Source of the DNA: Planctomycetota bacterium
GTDB taxonomy: Bacteria > Planctomycetota > UBA1135 > GCA-002686595
DNA length: 64,000 bases
Reading direction: 5' to 3'
Assembly (NCBI GenBank): GCA_016712565.1
Contig: JADJQU010000001.1
Coordinates: 310,001-374,000, forward strand
A program made the translations under genes and the position numbers. Shown one piece after another: positions 8,852 through 18,071 of this stretch (the stretch's first letter is position 1; the number at the start of each line of letters is the position of its first letter). The notes under the pieces were generated by a model. It had not been told where the DNA came from. It was given only the letters and a program-made list of their open reading frames with translations, and did no database searches.

Positions 8852-9831
8852 TCAGCGCGCGACGCTGCGCCAGCACTCGCGCAGGCCCGAGTCGAGGTCG
8901 ATGCCCGGGGTGAAGCCCAGGAGGGCCAGCTTGGACACGTCCGGCACCCGGCGCGCGACCGAGCCGCGCGGAGCGGGGCGGCGTTCGAGGGTCTTGGGGC
9001 GGTGGCCGCTGATGTCGAAGCACCTCTGGGCCAATTCCTCGATGGGCGTCTCGACGGCGGAGCCCACGTTGTAGACGCCGGCCTCGCCGCGCTCTGAGAG
9101 CAGCACCACCGCCCGCGCGGCATCGTGCACGTGCAGGAACGAGCGCGTCTGCTCCGCGCCCCAGAGCGGGAAGGGGTCCACGCGGCGGGCGCAGCGCTCC
9201 AAGAGCTCGGGCACCACGTGGGTCGGGCCCATGCGCGGGCCGTACACGTTGTGGAAGCGGCCCACCAGGGGCACGAACCCCGCGCCGCGGGCCGCGGCGA
9301 ACAGCGCGGATTCGCCCGCGATCTTGCTCGCCGCGTAGGACCAGCGCGGAAGGCTTGGGTCGTCGATGCCGATCAGGACCTCCTCGGCCGTGGGCACGGG
9401 GGCCAGACCGCGGGAGACCACGGCGGCGTAGTTCTCGCTGGAGGAGGCGAAGAAGCAGCGCGCCGCACCGCGCGAGCGCGCCAGGTCGAGCACGTCGAGC
9501 GTCGAACGCAGGTTGACCTGCAGGGTCCTGTAGGGGGCATCCTCCACCGCGCGCACGCCCACGATCGCCGCCAGGTGGTACACCGTGCGTGCCTGTGCCT
9601 GCCAGGCCAGGGCGAGCTTGTGGGCTTCGCGGCCCAGGTCGGCCTCCAGGACCTCCAGCTGCTCGGGGTAGCGCGCCCGCAGGGCCTCCAGGTCGGCGCG
9701 GCCGCCCTTGTCGAAACGATCGACCGCCAACACGCGCGCGCCGCGGAGAGCAGCTCGCGGCACACGTCGAATCTGATCAGGCCCGCCGCGCCGGTCACGA
9801 CGTCGAACGGAGCAGGGGCAGCGTGCTTCAT
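8852..9831 (-). CDS. NAD-dependent nucleotide-sugar epimerase/dehydratase, frameshifted near the N-terminus
   Basis: Extended SDR family. The true start is ATG 9831, which overlaps the stop of the upstream dehydrogenase (ATGA) and reads MKHAAPAPFDVVTGAAGLI. After about 30 codons homology continues in another frame (RGARVLAVDRFDKGG) to the end at 8852. The frames switch at about 9753; one missing base would restore LLSRGARVLAVD. Catalytic features are intact: ASSSENY, then YAASK (Tyr/Lys) and GRFHNVYGPRMGPTHVVPE. The third glycine of the Rossmann TGAAGLIG motif is replaced by Arg, immediately beside the break. Either sequence error or real inactivation. Likely role: UDP-sugar interconversion for surface polysaccharide. 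Confidence 0.78.
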
Positions 9832-11300
9832 GGTGCCGAGGGGCCGCGCAGATCGCCGCGGCCGTAGACGAACAGGGAAAGTCTGCCGCTCGCCACGTGG
9901 GGGGCCAGGGCGTCGGCCGCCAGGTTCCAGGGGTCCACCACCAGAGCGCCCGGGGCGAGTCGCCCGGCGAGCAGGGCGGCGAGCCACGGCGTCCAGGCGC
10001 GGTCGGGGATGCAGATCACGGCGGCGTCCGCGCCCTCCAGGGCCTGGGCGGCCGAGGGGGCCATGGCGAGCAGCGGAAGCTCCTCCCAGCGCGCCACCAA
10101 GGGATCCCAGGGCAGGACCGTGGCGCCGGCAGAGAGCAGTCGACGCGCCAGGATCTCGGACGGGGAGCTGCGCGTGTCGGCCACCTCGGGGCGGTAGGTG
10201 ACGCCCAGGAGGGCCACGCGCTTGCCGGAGGTCTGCCCTTGGAAGTGGGCCTCCAGGGCCTCGAAGGCGCGCAGGGGCATGCGCTCGTTGGTCAGGATCG
10301 CCTGGCGCGCGAACGGGAGCGCCGCCTCGACGGCCAGCAGCTCCTCGGCGCCCCAGGCGGCGAGCAGCGCGTCCTTGGTCAGGCAGTAGCCCCCGACGCC
10401 GAGCCCGGGCGACATCAGGTTGTCGTGGGTGCCGCGCCGCAGGCGGATCGAGGCGATCACGTCGAACAGGTCGACGCCCGCGGCCTCGGCGAGCCGCGCC
10501 CATTCGTCCACCAGGGCGATGTTGACCGCCCGATACGTGTTCTCCAGCAGCTTGGCCATTTCGGCCGCGCGCACCTGCTTGTGCCGCCAGAGCGGGAAGC
10601 GGTCCGTGTCGACGATGCGCTCCAGGAACCGGCGCGCGCTCTCGGCCGAGCGTTCGTCGATGCCCGCGAAGGCGCGCCAGTACGAGTTCACCGACTCCAG
10701 GTACTTCGGCCCGGGCATCACGCGCTCATAGCAGTAGGCGTAGAGCGGGGGATCCGCGTCCACGTCGCGACCCGCCTCGCGCGCGCCCAGGCAGAGCGCG
10801 GGATAGAGCTTCACGTCGCTCGCGCCCAGGGGCAGCGTGCTTTCGACCGAAACCAGCGTGCCGGGCCGGATGCGGCGGCCGATCTCGCGCAGCACGGCCG
10901 CACAGCCGTCCACGGCGCAGGAGAGCCGCTGCACTTGCCCGGGTTCGCGCACGAGGTCCAAGTTGATGCACACGACGACCAGGTCGGCCTGCGCGAGCGC
11001 GTCGAGGTCGACCGTGCCCGCGATGTTGCGCGGCGATTCGGCCGCCGCGCGCAACGTCGTCGCGAGCGCGGGGTCGTCGGCAAAGCAGGGCGGTTCGCCG
11101 CGATCGAGGCTTGCGGCCTTGGCGCGTCCGGCCTCGTCGTCGCGGTCGAGTCCGATGACGAAGAAGGCCCGGCGGCCGTCGACGCGCGAGAGATTCGCCG
11201 CCACGGCGGTGCCCACGAACCCCAGGCCCACCACCACGACCGTCTGGGCGCCGCGGGAGCGCGCCGCCGAACTCGCCCGCTCCAGTTCCTCCAGTTTCAC
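9828..11300 (-). CDS. UDP-glucose/GDP-mannose dehydrogenase family protein
   Basis: 490 residues. The N-terminal NAD-binding motif is VVVVGLGFVGTAVAANL. The middle has the helix LLENTYRAVNIALVDEWARL, and the catalytic Cys sits in GLGVGGYCLTKD. The C-terminal domain has ALLGVTYRPEVADTRSSPS. The enzyme oxidises the C6 alcohol of a nucleotide sugar to a uronic acid, using two NAD+. It lies in a minus-strand block where each stop overlaps the next start by 4 nt (ATGA with the GT2 gene upstream and the epimerase downstream), implying coupled translation. It probably supplies a uronic-acid precursor for exopolysaccharide. Exact sugar unknown. Confidence 0.9.
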   Translation of the reverse strand: MKLEELERASSAARSRGAQTVVVVGLGFVGTAVAANLSRVDGRRAFFVIGLDRDDEAGRAKAASLDRGEPPCFADDPALATTLRAAAESPRNIAGTVDLDALAQADLVVVCINLDLVREPGQVQRLSCAVDGCAAVLREIGRRIRPGTLVSVESTLPLGASDVKLYPALCLGAREAGRDVDADPPLYAYCYERVMPGPKYLESVNSYWRAFAGIDERSAESARRFLERIVDTDRFPLWRHKQVRAAEMAKLLENTYRAVNIALVDEWARLAEAAGVDLFDVIASIRLRRGTHDNLMSPGLGVGGYCLTKDALLAAWGAEELLAVEAALPFARQAILTNERMPLRAFEALEAHFQGQTSGKRVALLGVTYRPEVADTRSSPSEILARRLLSAGATVLPWDPLVARWEELPLLAMAPSAAQALEGADAAVICIPDRAWTPWLAALLAGRLAPGALVVDPWNLAADALAPHVASGRLSLFVYGRGDLRGPSAP

Positions 11301-11974
11301 GGCGCGATCCTCCCCGTGCGCAGGCCCAGGCCGAAGCGCAGCTTGTACCAGGCCACCTTGAGCCCGTCGCGCACGGTGACGCCGCGCACGGCGAACGGCA
11401 CGGTGATCGGGACCTCGACGATGGCGAGCTTGCGCGCCAGGGCGCGCAGCATGATCTCGCTCTCGATCTCGTAGGACGGTGCCGAGAGCGGCATGTCGAA
11501 CAGCGCGCGGGCGCGGAAGGCGCGGAAGCCGGTCTCCGTGTCCGAGAGCCAGCGGCCGGTGATCGCGAAGGACATGAGCCGCAGCACGTGGTTGCCGAAG
11601 CGGTTGACGAGCGACGTGCGCAACTGTCCGCGCAGGCGCGAGCCGGAGACCAGGTCCACTCCGCCCGCCGCCAGGGGCGCCAGCAGCACCGGGATCTCCT
11701 CGGGCAGGTGCTGGCCGTCGGCGTCCAGCAGCACCACGATGTCGGGATCGAGCTCCCGCGCCGCGGCGATGCCGCGGATCAGCGCGCGCCCCTTGCCGCG
11801 CTCGGAGCGCACTTCCGGCACCAGGGCGCCGGCCCGGCGCGCCGCTTCCCCGGTGGCGTCGCGCGAGGCGTCGGCCACCACGATCACGCGCTCCACGAAG
11901 GGCAGCGTGCGGCGCACGACGTCCCCGATGCCTGCTTCGAGGTTGTACGCGGGAAGGATCGCCACCGTGCGCAT
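11297..11974 (-). CDS. Family 2 glycosyltransferase (dolichyl-/polyprenyl-phosphate sugar synthase type)
   Basis: 225 residues. GT-A motifs: VAILPAYNLEAGIGDVV, RGKGRALIRGIAAA, VLLDADGQHLPEEI (the D-x-D is DADG) and SDTETGFRAFRA. This matches the DPM1/UppP-sugar synthase branch of GT2, which moves a sugar from a nucleotide donor to a lipid carrier at the inner membrane. No membrane segments are present, as in the short cytoplasmic members. Its stop overlaps the start of the UDP-sugar dehydrogenase, and it lies 13 nt downstream of the cysteine-synthase-like gene, so all four genes may share one transcript. Confidence 0.88.
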   Translation of the reverse strand: MRTVAILPAYNLEAGIGDVVRRTLPFVERVIVVADASRDATGEAARRAGALVPEVRSERGKGRALIRGIAAARELDPDIVVLLDADGQHLPEEIPVLLAPLAAGGVDLVSGSRLRGQLRTSLVNRFGNHVLRLMSFAITGRWLSDTETGFRAFRARALFDMPLSAPSYEIESEIMLRALARKLAIVEVPITVPFAVRGVTVRDGLKVAWYKLRFGLGLRTGRIAP

Positions 11975-11987
11975 CGCCGGACTCCGC

Positions 11988-13142
11988 TCAGTTGCCGGGA
12001 AGCCCCGCGGGACAGGGGATCGCGCGCCAGGAGTGGAACTGGAGCCCGGGCGCGATCCAATCCGCGGCCGCAGGCTCTTCCTTGAACAGGTCGGTGCTCA
12101 GGTACTTCTTGTGGCTGTCGGCGAAGACCGTGACGGCCACCGCCTCGGCGCCCAGCTCTTCCTGCATCAAGAGCGCGCCGATCAGGTTGGCGCCGCTGGA
12201 AATGCCGACTCCCAGGCCCAGCTGCCGTGCCAGCTCCCGGGCCGCCAGGATCGCGTCGCCGTCGTGGACCGCCACCGGCCGGTCGAGCGCCGCGAGGTTC
12301 ACCACCGCGGGGATGAACTCGTCGGAAATGCCCTGGATGCGGTGGTGGCCGCTGTGCACGCCCTGGGTGAGGATCGGCGACTCCGCGGGCTCGAGGGGAT
12401 GCACGCGCACCCGCGGCGAGCGCTCGCGGAGGGCGCGGCCCACGCCCATGATCGTGCCTCCGGTGCCCACGCCCGCCACGAACACGTCGGCCTTCAGGCC
12501 CAGGGAATCCAGCTGCCGGACGATTTCCGCGCCGGTGGTGCAGGCGTGGGCCTCGACGTTGGCCGGGTTGGCGAACTGATCGGAGAGGAAAGTGTCCGGT
12601 TCGCGCAGCGCGCATTCGGCGGCCCGAGCCACGCTGCCCACGAAGCCCCCTTCGGCCTCGCTGACGCGCACCAGGTCCACGCCGAAGGCGCTCAGGATCT
12701 TGACCCGTTCGCTGCTCATCCAGCTGGGCATGAAGATGCGCACGGGGGATCCCTGGGCTCGTCCCAGGGCGGCCAGCGCGATGGCGGTGTTGCCCGAGGA
12801 GGCCTCGACGATGCGATGGCCGGGACGCCACGCGCCCCGCTCCCAAGCGTCGGCGAGCACCCAGGCCGCCATGCGGTCCTTGATGCTGCCCGTCAGGTTC
12901 AGGGACTCGGCCTTGGCGTAGATGCGGCGCGGTCGTCCGCGGAACGAGAGCTCGAGCTCCAGCAGCGGAGTGCGCCCCACGGCCGCGAAGGCGGAGTGCA
13001 CGGGGTTCTCGGCGGAGAAACGGCCGAATCCTTCCGGCGTCGTCTCGGCGGGAGTTCGGGCCCCGCGGCGGCCTCCTGAGCCCACGGGGCGGTCCCCGGT
13101 CGCGGGGCGGCTGGACCTGCGGGCGGATTCCATGGCCGCCAT
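11988..13142 (-). CDS. PLP-dependent cysteine synthase family protein
   Basis: 384 residues. After a 45-residue Arg/Pro-rich leader comes the fold-type II PLP core. The motifs are GRTPLLELEL, the PLP lysine in NLTGSIKDRMAAW, the substrate loop VEASSGNTAIAL, the phosphate loop GVGTGGTIMG and C-terminal GISSGANLIGALL. This fits cysteine synthase A/B or cystathionine beta-synthase-like enzymes that replace the acetyl group of O-acetylserine with sulfide. The leader is not family-typical, so a later start is possible (M at 13133 or an internal GTG). No CBS regulatory domain. The neighbourhood concerns polysaccharides rather than sulfur, so substrate specificity is open. Confidence 0.88.
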   Translation of the reverse strand: MAAMESARRSSRPATGDRPVGSGGRRGARTPAETTPEGFGRFSAENPVHSAFAAVGRTPLLELELSFRGRPRRIYAKAESLNLTGSIKDRMAAWVLADAWERGAWRPGHRIVEASSGNTAIALAALGRAQGSPVRIFMPSWMSSERVKILSAFGVDLVRVSEAEGGFVGSVARAAECALREPDTFLSDQFANPANVEAHACTTGAEIVRQLDSLGLKADVFVAGVGTGGTIMGVGRALRERSPRVRVHPLEPAESPILTQGVHSGHHRIQGISDEFIPAVVNLAALDRPVAVHDGDAILAARELARQLGLGVGISSGANLIGALLMQEELGAEAVAVTVFADSHKKYLSTDLFKEEPAAADWIAPGLQFHSWRAIPCPAGLPGN

Positions 13143-13257
13143 GATCGGCGGCGCGGGCGAAACGCGCGCGTGCGCTCAGCGGAAACAGGGGCGACTGCGC
13201 ACCAGTTCCGCCGGTCCTACGCACATGGGCCCGGGGTGCGGGCAGGGTGCGGCGCCT

Positions 13258-14049
13258 TCAGCCGCCGCCGGCTCCACCGGTTCCCTCGCCTCCCTTGCGG
13301 TCCTGGCCCTTCTTGCGGCGCGGCCCTTCGGCCTCGCTGTCGGCCTTGGCCCAGTAGCGACTCCAGCGATTGGCCAGCTCCTTCGGTTCCAGGGCGGGCG
13401 TCGGGCGCACTTCGAGCTTCGCCTTGTGGTCGCGGTACCACTTGAGCCACAGCTCCCGCGACGTTTCCTGATCGGCGCCCGTCAGGGACCACAGGGCCAG
13501 GCGCATTTCCTGCATGAACGGCTGGACCTTCTGGATGCCGCCCATTTCCATCATGTCGACCAGCGCCTTGACGGATTCCGCCGTGCGGATGCGCGAGAGG
13601 CCCATGATCTTCGCTTCGATGACCTTGGCGTCCTGGGTGCTCCAGGGGTTTTCGCTGAAGAGCTCGAAGGACGAGGCATCGCCCTTCTGGCCGATGGCCC
13701 GCAGGAGCTTGGCGTAGACGGGCAGGTTCTCCTTGGCCGCCTTGTGCTTGGCGCGTGCCTGCAGTTCCGTCAGGGCCTGCTTGTGCTCGTTGAAGCGCAG
13801 GGCCTCGATGGCCGCCTCCTGCACCGCCGCCTCCTTGTCGGCCAGTCCGCGCGCGATCTGCTTCACCACGTCGGCGTCGGCGAAGGGGGCCCCGTTCTCG
13901 ATGGCGCGCAGGCGCGGGCCCGCGTCGCCCTTGGCAAAGGCCTCGGTCAACTGGGTGATCGCCGCCTTGACCTTCTCGGGGTCGGGAGGGACGGGCTTGG
14001 GCGGTTCCTGGAGCAGCAGCGCGAGGACCAGAAGCAGCTGGTGGATCAT
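13258..14049 (-). CDS. Exported HEAT-repeat-like protein
   Basis: 263 residues with a short signal sequence (MIHQLLLVLALLLQEPPKP). The body is alpha-helical with HEAT-like units (VVKQIARGLADKEAAVQEAAIEALRF; ESVKALVDMMEMGG). The C-terminus is basic and Gly-rich (GPRRKKGQDRKGGEGTGG). Many Planctomycetota encode such exported helical-repeat proteins without known partners. Lies 17 nt downstream of the lipoprotein gene 14067-15155, probably the same transcript. Function unknown. Confidence 0.75.
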   Translation of the reverse strand: MIHQLLLVLALLLQEPPKPVPPDPEKVKAAITQLTEAFAKGDAGPRLRAIENGAPFADADVVKQIARGLADKEAAVQEAAIEALRFNEHKQALTELQARAKHKAAKENLPVYAKLLRAIGQKGDASSFELFSENPWSTQDAKVIEAKIMGLSRIRTAESVKALVDMMEMGGIQKVQPFMQEMRLALWSLTGADQETSRELWLKWYRDHKAKLEVRPTPALEPKELANRWSRYWAKADSEAEGPRRKKGQDRKGGEGTGGAGGG

Positions 14050-14066
14050 GGAAGTTCAGGGCGAGT

Positions 14067-15155
14067 TCAGCGGGATTTCGGTGTTGCGGACAGGAAGCGC
14101 TCGACGATCTCGGAGCGCGTCGGGGGCCGGGGCGGATCCTCGAGGGACGCCCCCAGTCGGCGGGCCAAGGTTCCGTCGTAGACGAAGTCCTTCGGCTCGG
14201 GGAAAGTGAACAGCGGGCCGTCCGCCTTCCAGCGGAGGAGCAGGTGCTCGTCGGCCAGTTGGATCGACTCGAGGTGGGAGAGCAGGCCCGCCAGCAGGTC
14301 GCGGTCGCTTTCCGAGCGGGCCAGGTCGGCGATCAGGAGCTTGAGGACCGTCGCACCGTATGCCTGACTCATGGGCACGTCGACCGACAAGTGTCCGTCC
14401 CCGAGCGTGATCCAGGGCCAGGGTTCCCCGGGCCCTCGGCCGACCCGGGCAGCCTTCGACATCAGTTCGCGCGTGCGGGCGTCCCAGCGCCCGGAAGCGG
14501 CCTCGGCCCGGTCGGGCTGGGATGCTTCCGACTCTTCCAGCTGCTCGATCACCCCGAGGCAGACGGCGCGTCGCGCCAGCTCAAGGAGCCTCGAGATCCC
14601 GCGGAAGCGGATTTCCTGGTGGATCGACAAGCGGCCCTGACTCCCCGTGCAGAAACCCGACGAAAGCACCTTGGTTCCGCCCAGGATCCAGAGGGCCTCC
14701 GCCGTGATTCGATCCCTGGGGTCCTCCGAATCGGCGGAGGCGGCGTCCCGGCCCGCGCCGCTTTCCGGCAGGCCCGGTTCCTCCGCTCGGTCCTGGCCGC
14801 CCGGTGGGAGCAGGGACTCGAGGTCGACCACGAACGGCCACCCATGAATCATGAACACGCGCTCGCCCGCGACGATCCGCTCCGCGAACGCTCGATGGTC
14901 GGCCAGCAGTTTCGCGTCCGGTCCCTCGGCCGATGGGGAGTGCGGCGGGGTGGTCACCGAATCGTAGATCACCAGCAGCGTCAGCGTGTCCGCCGCCGGA
15001 TCGTGGCGCAGGTACACCCCTTGCTCGCCGCAGTGGATCGGCGTGCAGGCGGACAACTGGATCGCGAGCGCGATCGCGAACACGGCCGCGAGCCGACGCA
15101 GGGAACTCCACGGGCTCTTCCGTCTCCACCAGCGACGGGTCGGCGCAGGTTCCAT
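14067..15155 (-). CDS. Hypothetical lipoprotein
   Basis: 362 residues. A basic N-terminus and hydrophobic helix end in the lipobox IQLSACTPIHC, so the protein is probably lipid-anchored. I recognise no family. There are alternating beta-like and charged segments (TLTLLVIYDSVTTPP, ERVFMIHGWPFVVDLESLL, GDGHLSVDVPMSQAYGATVLKLLIADLA) and a charged C-terminus. Co-directional with the HEAT-like gene downstream. Confidence 0.7.
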   Translation of the reverse strand: MEPAPTRRWWRRKSPWSSLRRLAAVFAIALAIQLSACTPIHCGEQGVYLRHDPAADTLTLLVIYDSVTTPPHSPSAEGPDAKLLADHRAFAERIVAGERVFMIHGWPFVVDLESLLPPGGQDRAEEPGLPESGAGRDAASADSEDPRDRITAEALWILGGTKVLSSGFCTGSQGRLSIHQEIRFRGISRLLELARRAVCLGVIEQLEESEASQPDRAEAASGRWDARTRELMSKAARVGRGPGEPWPWITLGDGHLSVDVPMSQAYGATVLKLLIADLARSESDRDLLAGLLSHLESIQLADEHLLLRWKADGPLFTFPEPKDFVYDGTLARRLGASLEDPPRPPTRSEIVERFLSATPKSR

Positions 15156-15628
15156 GGCCCGAGCCTGACCCGTGAGTCACCGTCCGGCAAGCACCTGGAT
15201 CGCGAGGGTCTTCCCAGCGGCGATGGGCCGCGGCCGCCCCCAGGTCAGGCGACGAGCACCGGAGATCGGCCGGCCCCGCCGCTCTCCCCGGATAGCCCTG
15301 AGTGCTCCGTTCACCAAGGCCGCGCCGGAGCGGCGGCTCCGCCGCTGGGCCTCTGGCCGATCGGCGACCCGCCCCCAGGCGTCGTGGCGCCCAGGGCCGC
15401 AGTGACCCCGTGGGTCACGGGGACGGAGTGTCTGGACTCGGGGGGCCGCCAGGACCGGCGCCCACCGGCTGCCCTGCGCACCAGGGACCCCCAGGGCCCC
15501 CCGGGGAGCGTGGAGACGGGCCCCAGACGGGGGGACATCCCAGGGCCGCGACCGGACGGCCGGGATCTCAAGGGAGTTGGGCGTCCGACCGATCCATGGG
15601 GGCCCGCCACCCCTTTCTCGCACTTCCC
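15156..15628. other. Divergent intergenic region
   Basis: 473 bases between the minus-strand lipoprotein and the plus-strand signalling operon. Frames are open on both strands but Pro/Gly/Arg-biased, without family similarity. Contains a perfect 7-bp dyad GTGACCC-CGT-GGGTCAC at 15402-15418 that could be an operator. Promoters for both directions should lie here but I cannot place them. Confidence 0.4.
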
Positions 15629-16132
15629 ATGCTTCGATTGCGAACCACCAAACTGAATCTGCCCGGTCTGCAGCTCAAGCTGATCGGCGCCTTCGTGGCG
15701 TTGTTCGTCTTCGGACAAGTGTTTCAGTACGTGCTCTTGACCAGTGCTCTGGCCACGCTCGCAACCCAGATGCCCGAGGACGGCCTGAGGCTCTTGGATG
15801 AACTGGGTCCCCTGGTGATCTCCAACGTCCTCTGGACGATGTGCGCGATCCTGCCGTTGACCCTGGCGATCGGCCTGCTCGTCACCCATCGTCTCGCGGG
15901 GCCCATCTGGCGCTTGAGCCGCTACCTCGAGGAGGTCATCGGCGGCAAGCGACCCCCGGACTGCAAGCTGCGCCGGGGGGACGAGCTGCACGACCTGTGC
16001 GCGCTGATCAACGCGGCCACGGCCCCCGTTCGCCGCGCTCCGGCCAACCCGACGGCGGATTCCACGCCGATGGAGATCCAGGCCCCGCTTCCCGCGGTCG
16101 AGAAGCCCGTGGAATCGCAGCGGGCGGGCTGA
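15629..16132 (+). CDS. Two-TM HAMP-type membrane protein
   Basis: 167 residues from ATG 15629; an ATG at 15596 would add 11 residues. Helix 1 is LKLIGAFVALFVFGQVFQYVLL, cited here by its positions at about 11-32. A short extracytoplasmic loop and helix 2 (MCAILPLTLAIGLLV) follow. Then comes the HAMP-like segment THRLAGPIWRLSRYLEEVIGG with a charged second helix. There is no output domain. The gene ends 11 nt before the CHASE4 histidine kinase, so it is probably the membrane input or accessory part of that signalling operon. Its role is inferred from position only. Confidence 0.75.
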   Translation: MLRLRTTKLNLPGLQLKLIGAFVALFVFGQVFQYVLLTSALATLATQMPEDGLRLLDELGPLVISNVLWTMCAILPLTLAIGLLVTHRLAGPIWRLSRYLEEVIGGKRPPDCKLRRGDELHDLCALINAATAPVRRAPANPTADSTPMEIQAPLPAVEKPVESQRAG

Positions 16133-16143
16133 GGTCGCGTCCG

Positions 16144-18066
16144 ATGCTGCTCCGCACCAAGGTCGTGCTGATCCTGTCGACGGTCGTGGCGCTCTACGCC
16201 GCCGTGGACCACCTTGGCCAGCGCGTCCTGATTGCGCCGAGCTTCGACGCCCTGGAGCGCGTCGAGGCCGTCGAGGACCTGCGCCGCACCACGGAAGCCC
16301 TCGCCGCCGAGATCGAACACCTGGACGGCCGCTGTCAGGACTGGGCCGCCTGGGACGACACGTGGCGCTTCGTGGAAGACGGGAATCAGGCCTTCGTCGA
16401 CACCAACCTGTCGCGTACCGCGCTGCTGGGCGCCCACGTGGACCTCCTGTTCCTGTGCAAGCCTGGCGGCGAAGTGGTCTGGGCCGACATCCACGAGCCC
16501 GGCGGCGGAGCGCAGATTCAACTGCGCGACATGTTTCCCCGCGGATCCTTCGCGCCCACGCACCCGCTCCTGGCGGAGAACACGCGACCCGGCCGCGAGC
16601 TGGGCCCCGAACACGGTCGTGTGGCCGGTCTGGTGATGACGGCGGAGGGCCCGATGCTGGTGGCCTCCCGGCCGATCCTGCGCAGCTCGGGCTCGGGCCC
16701 GCCCCGGGGTACCGTGATCATGGGCCGCTTCCTGGGGGAGCGCATGATCGACGAAGTGGCCCGGCGCACCCGCGTGCAGTTCGCTGTCTGGCCCCTCGAT
16801 GGCGCCGACGTGCCCGAGCGCGAGCGCGGGTTCCTGGATCAGGTCACCTCCTCGCCCGAGGGCGTGGTGGCCGCCCGCGACGCGGAGCTGCTGGACGTCT
16901 ACGGCACGTTTCCCGACATCCAGGCAGCGCCGGCCCTGCTCATCCGCGCCAGCGTGGACCGGGCCATCTCCATGCGCGGCGCCACGGCCATCCGCTACGC
17001 ACTGATTTCCACCCTGGCGGCCGGTCTGTTGCTCCTGCTGGTGCTGCTCTGCGTGCTGCAGAAGACCGTGCTCCAGCCCATCGCGCTATTGACGGACCAC
17101 GCCGTCGACATGGGCCGGCGCGAGCACGCCACCGGCCGCCTGGATCTGCGGCGCGACGACGAGATCGGCATCCTGGCCAGCGAGTTCGACGACATGCTGG
17201 ACAAGCTCGCCCGCTCGCGGGCCGCCGTGGTCGAGGTGGCCCGGGCCGCGGGCAAGTCGGAGATCGCCACGGGGATCCTGCACAACGTGGGCAACGTCCT
17301 GAACACCGTCAACGTCTCGGCCTCCCTGGTGGCCGACCGCGTGCGCAATTCGAGGGTGCCCAAGCTGCAACGTCTGGCGGGCGTCGCCGAACAGCACGGG
17401 CCGGCCTTGGGGGATTTCCTCGTCCGGGATCCCAAGGGCAAGCACTTCGGGCCCTACCTCACCGAGCTCGCCAAGTTGATGGCCACCGACCAGGAGAGCA
17501 TCGCGCGCGAACTCGACACCCTGAATGCCGGCATCGAGCACATCCGGCAGCTGGTGGATTCCCAGCAGACGTACGCACGGCGCTCTGAGCTGCGGGAGCC
17601 GGCCCTGCTCTCGCAGGTGATCGACGACGCGCTGCGGATCAGTGAACAGGCCCTGCCCGAGGCCCGTCCGGCCCAGATCCTGCGCCGCTTCGACGAGCTG
17701 CCGCCCCTGGCGATCGATCGGCACAAGCTGCTCGAGGTCCTGGTGAACCTGTGCAAGAACGCCCGCGAGAGCATGCAGCGGGCCCAGTGCGCCTCGCCCG
17801 TGATCACGGCCCACCTGCGCCGGACCGGCGCGGACCGCATCTCGATCGAGATCACCGACAACGGCGAGGGCATCCCCGAAGATTCACTGGTGCGGATTTT
17901 CCACCACGGGTTCACCACCCATCGCGCGGGCCACGGGTTCGGCCTGCACGGCGCTGCCAATTCGGTCACCGAGATGGGGGGCAAGCTCGCGGCCGCGAGC
18001 GGCGGCCCCGGCCGCGGTGCGACGTTCACCCTGGAACTGCCCGTGGAAGTCCCGCAAGAGGTCTGA
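16144..18066 (+). CDS. CHASE4-HAMP sensor histidine kinase
   Basis: 640 residues from ATG 16144. An N-terminal membrane helix is followed by a CHASE4 sensor domain (LDGRCQDWAAWDDTWRF). A second helix (about 283-305) and HAMP (VLQPIALLTDHAVDMGRR) come next. The phosphoacceptor His380 sits in GILHNVGNVLNTVN, typical of the HNVGN-type kinase subgroup. The ATPase domain has NLCKNARESM, DNGEGIPED and GHGFGLHGAANSV. It senses an extracytoplasmic signal and should autophosphorylate. The receiver hybrid starts 6 nt after its stop codon and is the likely partner. The first gene of the operon is the HAMP protein. Confidence 0.92.
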   Translation: MLLRTKVVLILSTVVALYAAVDHLGQRVLIAPSFDALERVEAVEDLRRTTEALAAEIEHLDGRCQDWAAWDDTWRFVEDGNQAFVDTNLSRTALLGAHVDLLFLCKPGGEVVWADIHEPGGGAQIQLRDMFPRGSFAPTHPLLAENTRPGRELGPEHGRVAGLVMTAEGPMLVASRPILRSSGSGPPRGTVIMGRFLGERMIDEVARRTRVQFAVWPLDGADVPERERGFLDQVTSSPEGVVAARDAELLDVYGTFPDIQAAPALLIRASVDRAISMRGATAIRYALISTLAAGLLLLLVLLCVLQKTVLQPIALLTDHAVDMGRREHATGRLDLRRDDEIGILASEFDDMLDKLARSRAAVVEVARAAGKSEIATGILHNVGNVLNTVNVSASLVADRVRNSRVPKLQRLAGVAEQHGPALGDFLVRDPKGKHFGPYLTELAKLMATDQESIARELDTLNAGIEHIRQLVDSQQTYARRSELREPALLSQVIDDALRISEQALPEARPAQILRRFDELPPLAIDRHKLLEVLVNLCKNARESMQRAQCASPVITAHLRRTGADRISIEITDNGEGIPEDSLVRIFHHGFTTHRAGHGFGLHGAANSVTEMGGKLAAASGGPGRGATFTLELPVEVPQEV

Positions 18067-18071
18067 CCCCC

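Noticed and set aside
9897..11474. Plus-strand frame of 525 codons over the sugar genes
   Set aside because: Antisense to the UDP-sugar dehydrogenase, which has all catalytic motifs.
15402..15418. Dyad GTGACCC-CGT-GGGTCAC as a firm operator
   Set aside because: Attractive position before the signalling operon, but short dyads are frequent in such GC-rich DNA and no matching regulator is known.
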